From: Lewinellaceae bacterium
GTDB taxonomy: Bacteria; Bacteroidota; Bacteroidia; Chitinophagales; Saprospiraceae
NCBI GenBank assembly: GCA_020636255.1
Contig: JACJYE010000001.1
Location: 797,501 to 861,500 of the forward strand
Direction of reading: 5' to 3'
Length of the DNA stretch: 64,000 nucleotides
In this document: piece by piece, positions 52,001 through 58,314 of the stretch
Numbering within the stretch: position 1 is the stretch's first letter
How the letters are laid out: each line of letters opens with the position of its first letter
Made by a program: the position numbers and the translations under genes
The notes under the pieces: generated by a model
Databases searched by the model: none
Told to the model about the DNA's origin: nothing
Seen by the model: the letters and a program-made list of their open reading frames with translations, nothing else

Positions 52001-52064
52001 GGAGGTGGCTGTCGGGGGGAGAAGGGTTCATAGGAGTGGTTAGAAGTTTGTCCTTTTTCGGCAT
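49023..52064 (-). CDS. TOTE-type AEP primase-DEAD/DEAH helicase
   Basis: 1013 residues. The N-terminal ~300 residues are an archaeo-eukaryotic primase domain of the TOTE conflict-system type: the metal pair Asp111/Asp113 (FIAADFDEENW), His147 in SRSGQGGHVWIFF, and the characteristic KLTDEEIRKHLRG lead. A superfamily 2 helicase follows, with Walker A APPGSGKT (396-403), DECHH (489-493), TATPFRK, and motif VI QYIGRVQRSE. A long C-terminal domain of unknown fold follows. TOTE systems are predicted to act against invading DNA. It is followed 11 bp upstream by the AbiEii gene, suggesting one operon AbiEi-AbiEii-helicase. Confidence 0.85.
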   Translation of the reverse strand: MPKKDKLLTTPMNPSPPDSHLHLFRSIFRGREDVFAIRWEKGSKSGYMPAYSYDPYLYRVHRMRGGTFQNYKDKVHYKLTDEEIRKHLRGEQFIGIYPLLKDNTSWFIAADFDEENWAEESRGLITACSEAGMPAYLECSRSGQGGHVWIFFEQAYPAVKSRRIMMSLLEKTGSVSIFDKGSSFDRLFPNQDFLSGKGLGNLIALPLHGPLVEEGKNCFLKLETLKPYADQWAFLKEVKRVSATHLDRVYESIAHSVKPGLNENQAQHTEEGLSITLSNVIRLNRTGLNAELVDFLKEELNFANSEFFIKKQSGRNTWGTKRYFNLVEETSDEIILPRGFIGKLLRYCRKQNIGFRFLDHREKKAITPFNCSLNLRAHQEEVIQAARKKEFGVIVAPPGSGKTVMAIKIIAEKQQPALIIVHRKQLLEQWVGRIEAFLGIPGKEVGKIGQGKGKVGKQVTVAMIQSLSKKMTVNQATDLIDEFGILIVDECHHIPAKTFHETISKFNSYYQYGLTATPFRKYSDGKLIFTQLGEVIAEVQPQQIDPLKRARVIIRDTGLDVPYNAKVDPFETLSKMLVHDTARNKLILNDVARELQKGNKAVIITERREHIQTLEQFLKQSYETITLSGEDTEKSRKEKWKLLEAGNFQVVITTGQFFGEGTDLQNVSRLFLVYPFSFKGKLIQYIGRVQRSEVTPVIYDYRDSKIDYLNKLFLKRNKYYRHLERQATLFDDPEDEPPQKDTIQVNRRIKVPMEQLDFQFGLFTFSFTDPQINRELEFEIENYYIRPEFEVLKPYFSKIIGSDKVEVEIYAEMENGQLVAQMASCPDLEKINRDIIETVKFRFLDEAIIEGKLLSSENPGLLGSDQLEDDANIDKLFGSEEALLEYALKNKKARHYKQLRFLAEKHQGAILKLRFVLNPFAFLFLLEGKERFHIVLETFNTEEATYVWHLEKNRELLPENLTAIDEDLATIRNKGRQAFLATPPRNFSRIIHNYSNERKGFILWRDMLEEKLF

Positions 52065-52075
52065 TCCCGCCTACA

Positions 52076-52858
52076 TCAAAGCTTTTCGATCAAGGCAGAC
52101 GCTATCCAATCAAATGCTTTTTCTTGCACATATTCAATTGAAGGGTTTAAAAGCGGCCCTATGTCTTCAAGAAATAATTTATTTGTCCGCTTTTGCCTTA
52201 AATTTTGCAGAAAGATTTTCGAGGTGATTCGCTTACTGGTATCCTGGATGTAGGCAGGAAAGGCGGCTAATATCTTATCCGTGTCGATATCTGTTTTTTC
52301 ATTAACGTACCACAAATCAAACAAATCCCTGCCCTTTCGCCGCTGGTACAATGCCCTTAATTTGGAAGCTAACAGCTCCTCCAATTCAAAAGTAGTGACT
52401 AAAGCAGACGCGCTATGGAAGGGGTTTTCAAACTTGAATTCTTTCGCCACTGTGCCATAGACGGCAATGTGTTCCCTGCAGTTGATTTCTACCTTGACCT
52501 TCTTTGTTGCCCCCTCTTCGGATAAGTATTTGAAATGGAAAGTAAAATTATCGCCTTTCTGTTTAAATGCAGGTTGTTCATCTATCCATGACAAGACATC
52601 CCGAATTTCATCGCAAGTCAGCCTCAATTCTTCCGGGTTGACCTGGGTGAAATCCAAATCCTCAGAGTATCGGGCAGGGGGGTTGACATATAATTTATAG
52701 ATGGCTGTGCCTCCCCTAAATGCCAATCGCTTCTGGAGAAATTCATTATTATAGATATCGGTGATTGCTTTGGATAAGACCAGGTCCTGTTCCACCATGT
52801 CAACTGAAGTCCAAGGAACTTCCTTCCTCCATGCTTCTATGAAATTCCTGGGTATCAT
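52076..52858 (-). CDS. AbiEii/AbiGii family nucleotidyltransferase toxin
   Basis: 260 residues. Nucleotidyltransferase motifs AFRGGTAIYKLY (Gly49-Gly50-Thr51, Lys55) and RYSEDLDF (Asp67, Asp69) define AbiEii, the toxin of type IV abortive-infection TA; related enzymes modify tRNA or transfer nucleotides. KLRALYQRRKGRDLFDLWY is the conserved C-terminal block. A 4-bp overlap joins it to the AbiEi gene upstream. Confidence 0.92.
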   Translation of the reverse strand: MIPRNFIEAWRKEVPWTSVDMVEQDLVLSKAITDIYNNEFLQKRLAFRGGTAIYKLYVNPPARYSEDLDFTQVNPEELRLTCDEIRDVLSWIDEQPAFKQKGDNFTFHFKYLSEEGATKKVKVEINCREHIAVYGTVAKEFKFENPFHSASALVTTFELEELLASKLRALYQRRKGRDLFDLWYVNEKTDIDTDKILAAFPAYIQDTSKRITSKIFLQNLRQKRTNKLFLEDIGPLLNPSIEYVQEKAFDWIASALIEKL

Positions 52859-53655
52859 AGCTCTACCTGTATTTCTTCATTCACCTCTATTTTCCATTTA
52901 TCATCTCGTTCTATCATTGGCCCGTTATAGTTTGGAATCAACGGAATGTATTTGAGGCTGTGGTTTTTCAAGAAAGAGGACACCGCTGGATGCAACCGGC
53001 TTTCTCCGGCCACTTTGTCCAGAATATACCCAAGCCTTTGCAGGGTTCTTGTCGAAAATAATGGGAATAATGGTTCCAATGCATCCACTTTAACCAAATC
53101 TGCCAATTCGTAAATAACCTCTGCAGACCGCTCCAGGCGCCCTACGCTGCTTTCGTACTTAATTATATCAAGCATTGTCAAGGCAGGCGAAGAAACCTGT
53201 ACAAACCCTACATCTGTCTTGGTTTGGATGATTCCTTGCGCAGGAAACTTAGAAGTAAATACGAAGTGAACCTGGACCCCCTTTTTCCTGATGTCTTTGA
53301 TTGCAGGATACTCGGTAGTAACATAAAAAGTCATGGGAGCATGATGGGCTACACCATGCCAGGCTGCCGCAGTCAATAGGCTGACATAATATGGCTTATC
53401 AAGGTGCTCCATGAGCTGGTGAATAAACCGCTTTGGGGCGGGCATCCCTTGCTTCTTCTCTGTAGGTAACAATATGGCATAAAACCCACTTTTGACCGGC
53501 ACAATTGCTCTTTTTTGAGTCAGCCTGTTTAACGCTCGGGAGATGGAACTCCGCTTTATCGGCAACAAGCCATCCAGTTCATCCAGAGTGAACGTTATTC
53601 GCCCATTGGATTGAATTTCAAATAAGAAAGAATCTATGCTTTGAATTGATTCCAT
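52855..53655 (-). CDS. AbiEi family antitoxin/transcriptional repressor
   Basis: 266 residues with an N-terminal winged-helix (FTLDELDGLLPIKRSSISRALNRLTQKRAIVPVKSGFYAI) and the AbiEi C-terminal core (YYVSLLTAAAWHGVAHHAPMTFYV, SSPALTMLDIIKY). AbiEi represses its own promoter and counteracts AbiEii. A large dyad operator lies 5 bp upstream of the ATG. First gene of the AbiEi-AbiEii-helicase set and closest to the tRNA. Confidence 0.9.
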   Translation of the reverse strand: MESIQSIDSFLFEIQSNGRITFTLDELDGLLPIKRSSISRALNRLTQKRAIVPVKSGFYAILLPTEKKQGMPAPKRFIHQLMEHLDKPYYVSLLTAAAWHGVAHHAPMTFYVTTEYPAIKDIRKKGVQVHFVFTSKFPAQGIIQTKTDVGFVQVSSPALTMLDIIKYESSVGRLERSAEVIYELADLVKVDALEPLFPLFSTRTLQRLGYILDKVAGESRLHPAVSSFLKNHSLKYIPLIPNYNGPMIERDDKWKIEVNEEIQVEL

Positions 53656-53659
53656 ATTA

Positions 53660-53694
53660 TTGCAATAATAGACAAATTGTGTCTAATAACGCAA
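53660..53694 (-). promoter_or_regulatory. Dyad operator of the abiE operon
   Basis: TTGCAATAATAGACA (53660-53674) and TGTCTAATAACGCAA (53680-53694) are inverted copies with 13 of 15 matches and a 5-bp spacer, ending 5 bp before the AbiEi start. AbiEi proteins are known to bind inverted repeats in their promoter, so this is the likely autoregulation site. Confidence 0.7.
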
Positions 53695-53766
53695 CAATAT
53701 GGCAAAATTCTTGATGCAGGGAAGGGAAATTGGAGACAGAAATATTGTGGCATATGAAGAAAAACG

Positions 53767-53793
53767 AAAAGGGCGGATAAAGGCGGAAATAGT
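53767..53793. repeat. Cassette right end, copy 2
   Basis: 27 bp identical to 45633-45659 (core GGGCGGATAAAGGCGG), placed between the AbiEi promoter and the palindrome beside the tRNA. Confidence 0.65.
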
Positions 53794-53819
53794 CAGATGA
53801 GTTTCTCTCTCAAAAAGAA

Positions 53820-53895
53820 AAAGCCTTGACAATCAGTAATACGAGGAAAGTTTTATGAAAATTTTCTTTCGTAACTATTTGATTATCAAGGCTTT
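53820..53895 (-). terminator. 76-bp palindrome directly 3' of the tRNA
   Basis: AAAGCCTTGACAATCA (53820-53835) pairs with TGATTATCAAGGCTTT (53880-53895) at 15 of 16 positions; inner arms (ACGAGGAAAG and CTTTCGT blocks) extend it. On the minus strand it follows the tRNA and ends in TTTTTCTTTTT, so it can terminate the tRNA transcript. The same layout is repeated at copies A and D. Confidence 0.75.
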
Positions 53896-53901
53896 ACAAA
53901 G

Positions 53902-53975
53902 TGGTCCCACTTGGGCTCGAACCAAGGACCCCCTGATTATGAGTCAGGTGCTCTAACCAGCTGAGCTATGGGACC
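53902..53975 (-). tRNA. tRNA with CAT anticodon (Met, or Ile2)
   Basis: The minus strand folds into a full cloverleaf: acceptor GGTCCCA/TGGGACC with discriminator A, D arm GCTC/GAGC, anticodon stem CCTGA/TCAGG with loop CTCATAA (anticodon CAT), and T arm CTTGG-TTCGAGC-CCAAG. CCA is not encoded. The AGCTGGTTA D-loop fits an elongator tRNA. CAT could be elongator Met or lysidine-modified Ile2; I favour Met. Its 3' end is the sequence repeated across the cassette region. Confidence 0.95.
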
Positions 53976-54132
53976 GTTAAAAGTCAAAATGTAAAATACA
54001 GAACCGCAAAACGAAAAAAGAGGTTCCTTACTCCACATCTCGACGGCTTATCAAGTGCTCCGCTTTCGAAGCGCTTGCAAATTTACGCAAATACCCGGCT
54101 ATATACAAGGTCGGGGCTGCGATAAATAAAAT

Positions 54133-54161
54133 AACGGCCGCCAGGTATACTGGCGGCCGTT
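54133..54161 (-). terminator. Terminator of mscS
   Basis: A perfect 12-bp stem AACGGCCGCCAG/CTGGCGGCCGTT with a 5-nt loop, followed on the minus strand by ATTTTATTTATC; 32 bp after the mscS stop. The remaining bases to the tRNA hold no gene. Confidence 0.75.
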
Positions 54162-54192
54162 GCCATGCAGCCAGCGCTCCAAAAAGCGCGGG

Positions 54193-55011
54193 TCAGGCAT
54201 TTTTCATGTGCACATCCATCTGCGGGAACGGAATGCTGATGCCTTCGGCGTCAAATGCCTTCTTGACGTGCTCGTACATGTAGAAGTAAGTGCTCCAGTA
54301 ATCCTCGCTTTTGCAGAAGGGGCGGCTGTTGAGGTTGACAGAGCTGTCGCCCCAGGGGGCTACGACTACGCCCTGGGCAGGGTCATCCAGGACATAAGGG
54401 CACTCCTTGCCGACGCGCAGGATGATCTCCCGCGCCTTGTCGATGCTGTCGCTGTAGCTGATGCCGAAAGTGAGCTCCACCCCAATGATGCCCTGGCCGG
54501 AGATATTCGTGATCACGTTGCTGGTCACGACGCTGTTCGGCACGATGATGCGCTTGTTGTCGAGCGTGGCCAGTACGGTGTTGAACACCTGAATGGCCTC
54601 TACCGTGCCAGTCTGCCCGCCGCCGATGCTCACCAGGTCGCCAACCTTGTAGGGCTTGAACACCAGCAAGAGCACCCCGCTGGCGAAGTGCCCGAGGCTG
54701 CCCTGCAGGGCCAGGCCGACGGCAAAGGCCAGGGCGCTGAAAATGGCGATAAAGGAGGTCGTTTCAATGCCGAACATGCTGGCCACGCTCAGCAGCAACA
54801 GCACCTTCAGGCCGACATTCACCAGTGAGGCCAGGAAGGGGCGTATGGTAGGGTCAAAGCCCCGCTTTTCCATGGTGCGCTTGACGACATGGGTGATCCG
54901 CCCGACGATCCAGAAACCCAGAATGAGGGTGATGATCGCGCCGGCCACCTTGGGCGCATAAGCGGTAAAGAGCTCGGAAAGCTTGTCGAGGTTCAGTAGG
55001 GAAAAGTCCAT
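54193..55011 (-). CDS. Small-conductance mechanosensitive channel (MscS family)
   Basis: 272 residues from ATG 55011 (MDFSLLNLDKLSELF); the in-frame upstream codons are leader. Three membrane helices follow; the pore helix TM3 reads IFSALAFAVGLALQGSLGHFASGVLLL with the Gly/Ala pattern. The beta domain FKPYKVGDLVSIGGGQTGTVEAIQ and IIVPNSVVTSNVI complete it. It releases solutes on osmotic downshift. Size is like E. coli MscS. Confidence 0.92.
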   Translation of the reverse strand: MDFSLLNLDKLSELFTAYAPKVAGAIITLILGFWIVGRITHVVKRTMEKRGFDPTIRPFLASLVNVGLKVLLLLSVASMFGIETTSFIAIFSALAFAVGLALQGSLGHFASGVLLLVFKPYKVGDLVSIGGGQTGTVEAIQVFNTVLATLDNKRIIVPNSVVTSNVITNISGQGIIGVELTFGISYSDSIDKAREIILRVGKECPYVLDDPAQGVVVAPWGDSSVNLNSRPFCKSEDYWSTYFYMYEHVKKAFDAEGISIPFPQMDVHMKNA

Positions 55012-55118
55012 AATAAGGGTATGATTTTGTTTGCGAATGGATGTTATTGCTACTTTTGACGAAGATAAACCGTAAAGGGTACAAATAATAAATTCAGGCA
55101 TATCAAAATAAGGCCATT

Positions 55119-55589
55119 ATGGCAAAATGGCTCACCCGTGAGGAGGCATTGGCAAAAATGCAGCGATACTGCGCTTATCAGGACCGCTGCCACCAGGAGG
55201 TTCGCAGCAAGCTGCTGGAACTGGAAGTGTATGGCGAACGGCTGGAAGAGATCATGGGCCAGCTCATCGAAGAGGGCTTTCTCAACGAGGAGCGCTTCGC
55301 CCGCTCCTTCGCCCGCGGCAAGTTCCGCATCAAGCAGTGGGGCCGCAACCGCATTCGCAGGGAGCTGAAAGCACGCCAGGTGTCGGACTACTGCATACGC
55401 AAGGGCCTGGAAGAGATCGACGAAACGGAATATCTCGAAACCCTCAGGGCCTTACTGCAGAAAAAACTGGAAAACGGTGGGGAAGGTGCTTTGGCGCAGC
55501 AAAAGCAGAAGGCGGTGCGTTATGCCCTTAGCAGAGGATTTGAAGCTGAGCTGGCCTGGCCTATGCTGGAAGAATTGTTGGGCGGCTGA
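55119..55589 (+). CDS. recX: Regulatory protein RecX
   Basis: 156 residues of helical repeats: WLTREEALAKMQRYCAYQDRC, VRSKLLELEVYGE, LIEEGFLNEERFARSFARGKFR, WGRNRIRRELKARQVSDYCI. This matches RecX, which binds RecA filaments and limits recombination. The start ATG at 55119 gives the standard N-terminus. Divergent from mscS. Confidence 0.92.
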   Translation: MAKWLTREEALAKMQRYCAYQDRCHQEVRSKLLELEVYGERLEEIMGQLIEEGFLNEERFARSFARGKFRIKQWGRNRIRRELKARQVSDYCIRKGLEEIDETEYLETLRALLQKKLENGGEGALAQQKQKAVRYALSRGFEAELAWPMLEELLGG

Positions 55590-55639
55590 CATCCGGTACA
55601 GTACGGTATTGGGCCTTCCGGGAAAAAGTGTAACTTAGT

Positions 55640-55757
55640 AGTGTTCAAAAAATAAGTTCTCCATTGGAGATTTTGCGATGCGGCTTGTCTTCTGGCTTTT
55701 CTAAAGTTTCCAGCCTGCGCCACATCGCAAGATCGTCGAACTTATTTTTTGATTGTT
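55640..55757 (+). repeat. Full copy of the palindromic repeat family
   Basis: Same organisation as 18788-18906: arms CAAAAAATAAGTTC and GAACTTATTTTTTG, inner stem GATTTTGCGATG/CATCGCAAGATC. Where the other copy has GAGATG/CATCTC, this one has GCGATG/CATCGC, a paired change that keeps the stem. Confidence 0.75.
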
Positions 55758-55830
55758 GTTTAGGTTATTCAAAGTGTGAACACCCCCCCTATTACGCCAC
55801 ATCAGAAATCTGATTTTTCTTTTTTTTTGG

Positions 55831-55863
55831 TTTGTCCCGGCCAGTGAGATCCCGGTATCTTTA
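55831..55863 (+). promoter_or_regulatory. Promoter of the small peptide gene
   Basis: TTTG (55831-55834) and TATCTTTA (55856-55863, one off consensus) with 21 nt between, followed by an AAAGGAAG ribosome-binding site ~6 bp before the ATG at 55901. Confidence 0.5.
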
Positions 55864-55900
55864 AACTGCCCATTTTGTTCTTCATTCAAAAGGAAGTGTT

Positions 55901-56110
55901 ATGGCTAGAAAAAAACTCACATTAGGCGATTTCAAACATGCGGCACTAAGCCCCAAGGCACAGAAAGCAGTAAAGGGAGGCTACAAATACGGGCCTTCCG
56001 GCGCGAACTTCGTCGGCTCTTTCATCTGGGAAGGCGTCGATATCAGAGGGCAGCAGATCCTGAAGTACGACCGGAAAGAAACCGGTTCTTCCAGGAGCAA
56101 CCAGGGTTAA
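55901..56110 (+). CDS. Small peptide with double-glycine leader (RiPP/bacteriocin-like)
   Basis: 69 residues. The first 27 residues KKLTLGDFKHAALS ... AVKGG form a classic Gly-Gly leader (Gly26-Gly27) like those of Bacteroidota peptide precursors, which a C39 protease-ABC exporter would cut. The predicted core of 42 residues has no Cys and few Ser/Thr, so thioether crosslinks are unlikely. A clear promoter and ribosome-binding site support expression. No modification or export gene is adjacent. Its stop overlaps the stop of the convergent gene by 4 bp. Confidence 0.65.
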   Translation: MARKKLTLGDFKHAALSPKAQKAVKGGYKYGPSGANFVGSFIWEGVDIRGQQILKYDRKETGSSRSNQG

Positions 56111-57654
56111 CCCGGGTATTGCGCGCTGAATTTTTGCCGGATCACCTCGGCGAAAGATTTCCCTTCGATCTTGCTTTCCAGCCAGGCCATGATGTCAAAA
56201 GCCTTGGTGAAAAACGTCTTGGCGGACGGCTGCTGCTGAGAGAGGCCTTCAAATTCTTCCCGCAAGCTTTCGTAGGCCTCTCTCAACTCCCTCTTCGACG
56301 GGGCCTCCACAGCCTTTCGGATGAAGCTCATCACCTTTTTTTCCACCTCGTGTAATTTGTCGCGTTTTTTCAGGAAGCGGTAGGCTGAGCGCAACAGCGA
56401 CTCGATCAGCTCGTAATTGCCCAGTTCGTAGTGCACGATGAGGTTGAGGATGCGGGCAACGCCCTGCAGGTCCTGCCGCTCGATCGTATTGGGCAGGCTG
56501 AGCCACTTGTTGAGGAATTCCAGGGCCTGCTCATAGCTCTCGGCCCCGAAAGCGATGTAAAAGTAATTATAGTAGAAGGTGTGGGTCTCGAACAGGCCCT
56601 CGTCGAAGCGCTGCCGGTCGCGGAGGTGCTGCTGCAGGGCGCGAAGCCCCTCGCCGAAATCGCCTTTCAGGATGCAGAGGGAAAACTTGTTCTGGTAGTA
56701 CTGCCGGTGTATCTTCAACTCGTCGTCCTTGCTGTTGGGCTGTACGTGGAACAGCTTGTCGAGGCCGGCCTCCAGCTCCTCCAGCTTGTCGGTCCGCGCA
56801 CAGCTGACGATAAAATTGCTGATGGCGGAGATGTACTCCGATGCGTCTTCCTGTAACAGATGGGGCTGGCTTTCCATCAGCTCGATCAGCGCTTTGCTTT
56901 CCTGGTAGAATTTCTCCAGCTCGGAAACGGCATAATGGTATATGGATGAGGTGCGGTAGTACAATACCTTGGCCTGATGCGAATTGGCCCGCTCGTAATC
57001 CTGCAGGAGGGGCGAATTGACGATGCCGCTCAGGCGGGCTTTGAAGGCTTCGCCCCGCAGGGAAGCGTCTTTGCGCAGGCTCACCAGCAGGCGAAAAAAG
57101 ATGTTGCGGTATTCCGAAATGTTGCGCAGCTTCTCCAGCACTTCCTTCTCCTCGGCGTCGATCCGCTCCAGCTGCTGGTCCAGGAAATCGATGTCCGACT
57201 GGGTGTAGGCGATATGCTTTTCCCAGGCCAGGGCCTCCAGCACAGCGGTGAACTGCTCGTACTGGTAAGCCAGCTTCTTGGCCCTGGCCAGGTACTCCAA
57301 ACAGTCGTCGAACAGAGATCGCCGGAATAATACCTGCACACTCTGAAGCATACCCTTCAACCGGTGCCCCGCCGCCGATTTTTCGTCGTACGACTGCAGG
57401 CTTTTCAAAATGAGGTGGTACAGGTAGGCCTTCAGCTCCGAGTACTTCCGGCTTTGTATGGGCTCGTCGCCATACACCTCTTTGCGCAGGGCCTCTTCGT
57501 CGAACGCCTCCTGGGCGTCGATCGCGTCGAACAGGGTGAGGTATTTGTTGTCTTTCCCGGTTTGCCCTCCGGTAAAGACCTTGAAGTACCGCTTTTCCGG
57601 CCCGGAAAGCGATTTGATGAGGTGAAAAAGCCTGTTCGATGGTGTCTTCGGCAT
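56107..57654 (-). CDS. Helical-repeat protein of unknown function
   Basis: 515 residues, almost wholly alpha-helical with TPR-like pairs (for example FDDCLEYLARAKKLAYQYEQ, GEGLRALQQHLRDRQRFDEG, YEQALEFLNKWLSLPNTIER). The N-terminus LFHLIKSLSGPEKRYFKVFTG resembles large Saprospiraceae-type proteins of unknown role. No signal peptide or membrane helix; probably cytoplasmic scaffold. The gene is followed downstream (convergent) by the peptide gene. Confidence 0.75.
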   Translation of the reverse strand: MPKTPSNRLFHLIKSLSGPEKRYFKVFTGGQTGKDNKYLTLFDAIDAQEAFDEEALRKEVYGDEPIQSRKYSELKAYLYHLILKSLQSYDEKSAAGHRLKGMLQSVQVLFRRSLFDDCLEYLARAKKLAYQYEQFTAVLEALAWEKHIAYTQSDIDFLDQQLERIDAEEKEVLEKLRNISEYRNIFFRLLVSLRKDASLRGEAFKARLSGIVNSPLLQDYERANSHQAKVLYYRTSSIYHYAVSELEKFYQESKALIELMESQPHLLQEDASEYISAISNFIVSCARTDKLEELEAGLDKLFHVQPNSKDDELKIHRQYYQNKFSLCILKGDFGEGLRALQQHLRDRQRFDEGLFETHTFYYNYFYIAFGAESYEQALEFLNKWLSLPNTIERQDLQGVARILNLIVHYELGNYELIESLLRSAYRFLKKRDKLHEVEKKVMSFIRKAVEAPSKRELREAYESLREEFEGLSQQQPSAKTFFTKAFDIMAWLESKIEGKSFAEVIRQKFSAQYPG

Positions 57655-57883
57655 ACTGTTCTGGTGGCTTTCGAGACAGCCGCTCTGTTATTTAACCCGC
57701 CTGCCGGCTCAAATGCTGCCGGACGCTGCTCAATATACAAAATTCTGAAACCTGACAAATGGCTTAAATTAGAATTGTACGCTGCCCGGCTTCTGCCTAA
57801 TATTATACTTGAAAAAACGCCCGTGCGGAACATTGAACGGCAGCGGGTGGGCCAGATTCACAGGTACATCAAATCCAAGAGCT

Positions 57884-58300
57884 ATGAAGATCATGAACAT
57901 GCGGCCGGCAGCTTCTTCTTTTTCGGTACACCCCAACCGGAGGCGGCAGGCCCAGGCCATGCGCAAGATCGCACTCCCCACCCTGGATGGGTTTATTTTC
58001 AAACGCGTAGAACAGATCATCTTTCTGGAAGCGGACGGCAACTATACGGCCCTGCACTTTTCGGATGGCTCCAGGTCTCTTATCTGCAAAACGCTGCAGC
58101 ATACCGAAGAACTGCTGGGCGCTTACCCCCAGTTCATCCGCGTTCACCGCTCCTATACGATCAACCTTAACCACCTGGAGCGCTATGTCAGGGGCAAAGG
58201 GGGGCACGTCGTCCTGGAAGACGGGCGCACGGTTAGCGTTTCCAACGGCAAAAAGGCGGATTTTCTCAAAGCGCTTGAGCTGTATTTCGGGCACCTATAG
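57884..58300 (+). CDS. Stand-alone LytTR DNA-binding protein
   Basis: 138 residues from ATG 57884; a shorter start at 57959 (MRKIALPTLDG) is equally possible. The LytTR domain spans IIFLEADGNYTALHFSDGSR, then TLQHTEELLGAYPQFIRVHRSYTINLNHLERY, ending LKALELYF. It lacks a response-regulator domain, and no histidine kinase is nearby. It probably regulates transcription. Divergent from the helical-repeat gene and ends 14 bp before nadB's stop. Confidence 0.85.
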   Translation: MKIMNMRPAASSFSVHPNRRRQAQAMRKIALPTLDGFIFKRVEQIIFLEADGNYTALHFSDGSRSLICKTLQHTEELLGAYPQFIRVHRSYTINLNHLERYVRGKGGHVVLEDGRTVSVSNGKKADFLKALELYFGHL

Positions 58301-58314
58301 CGAGCGGGCAGTAG

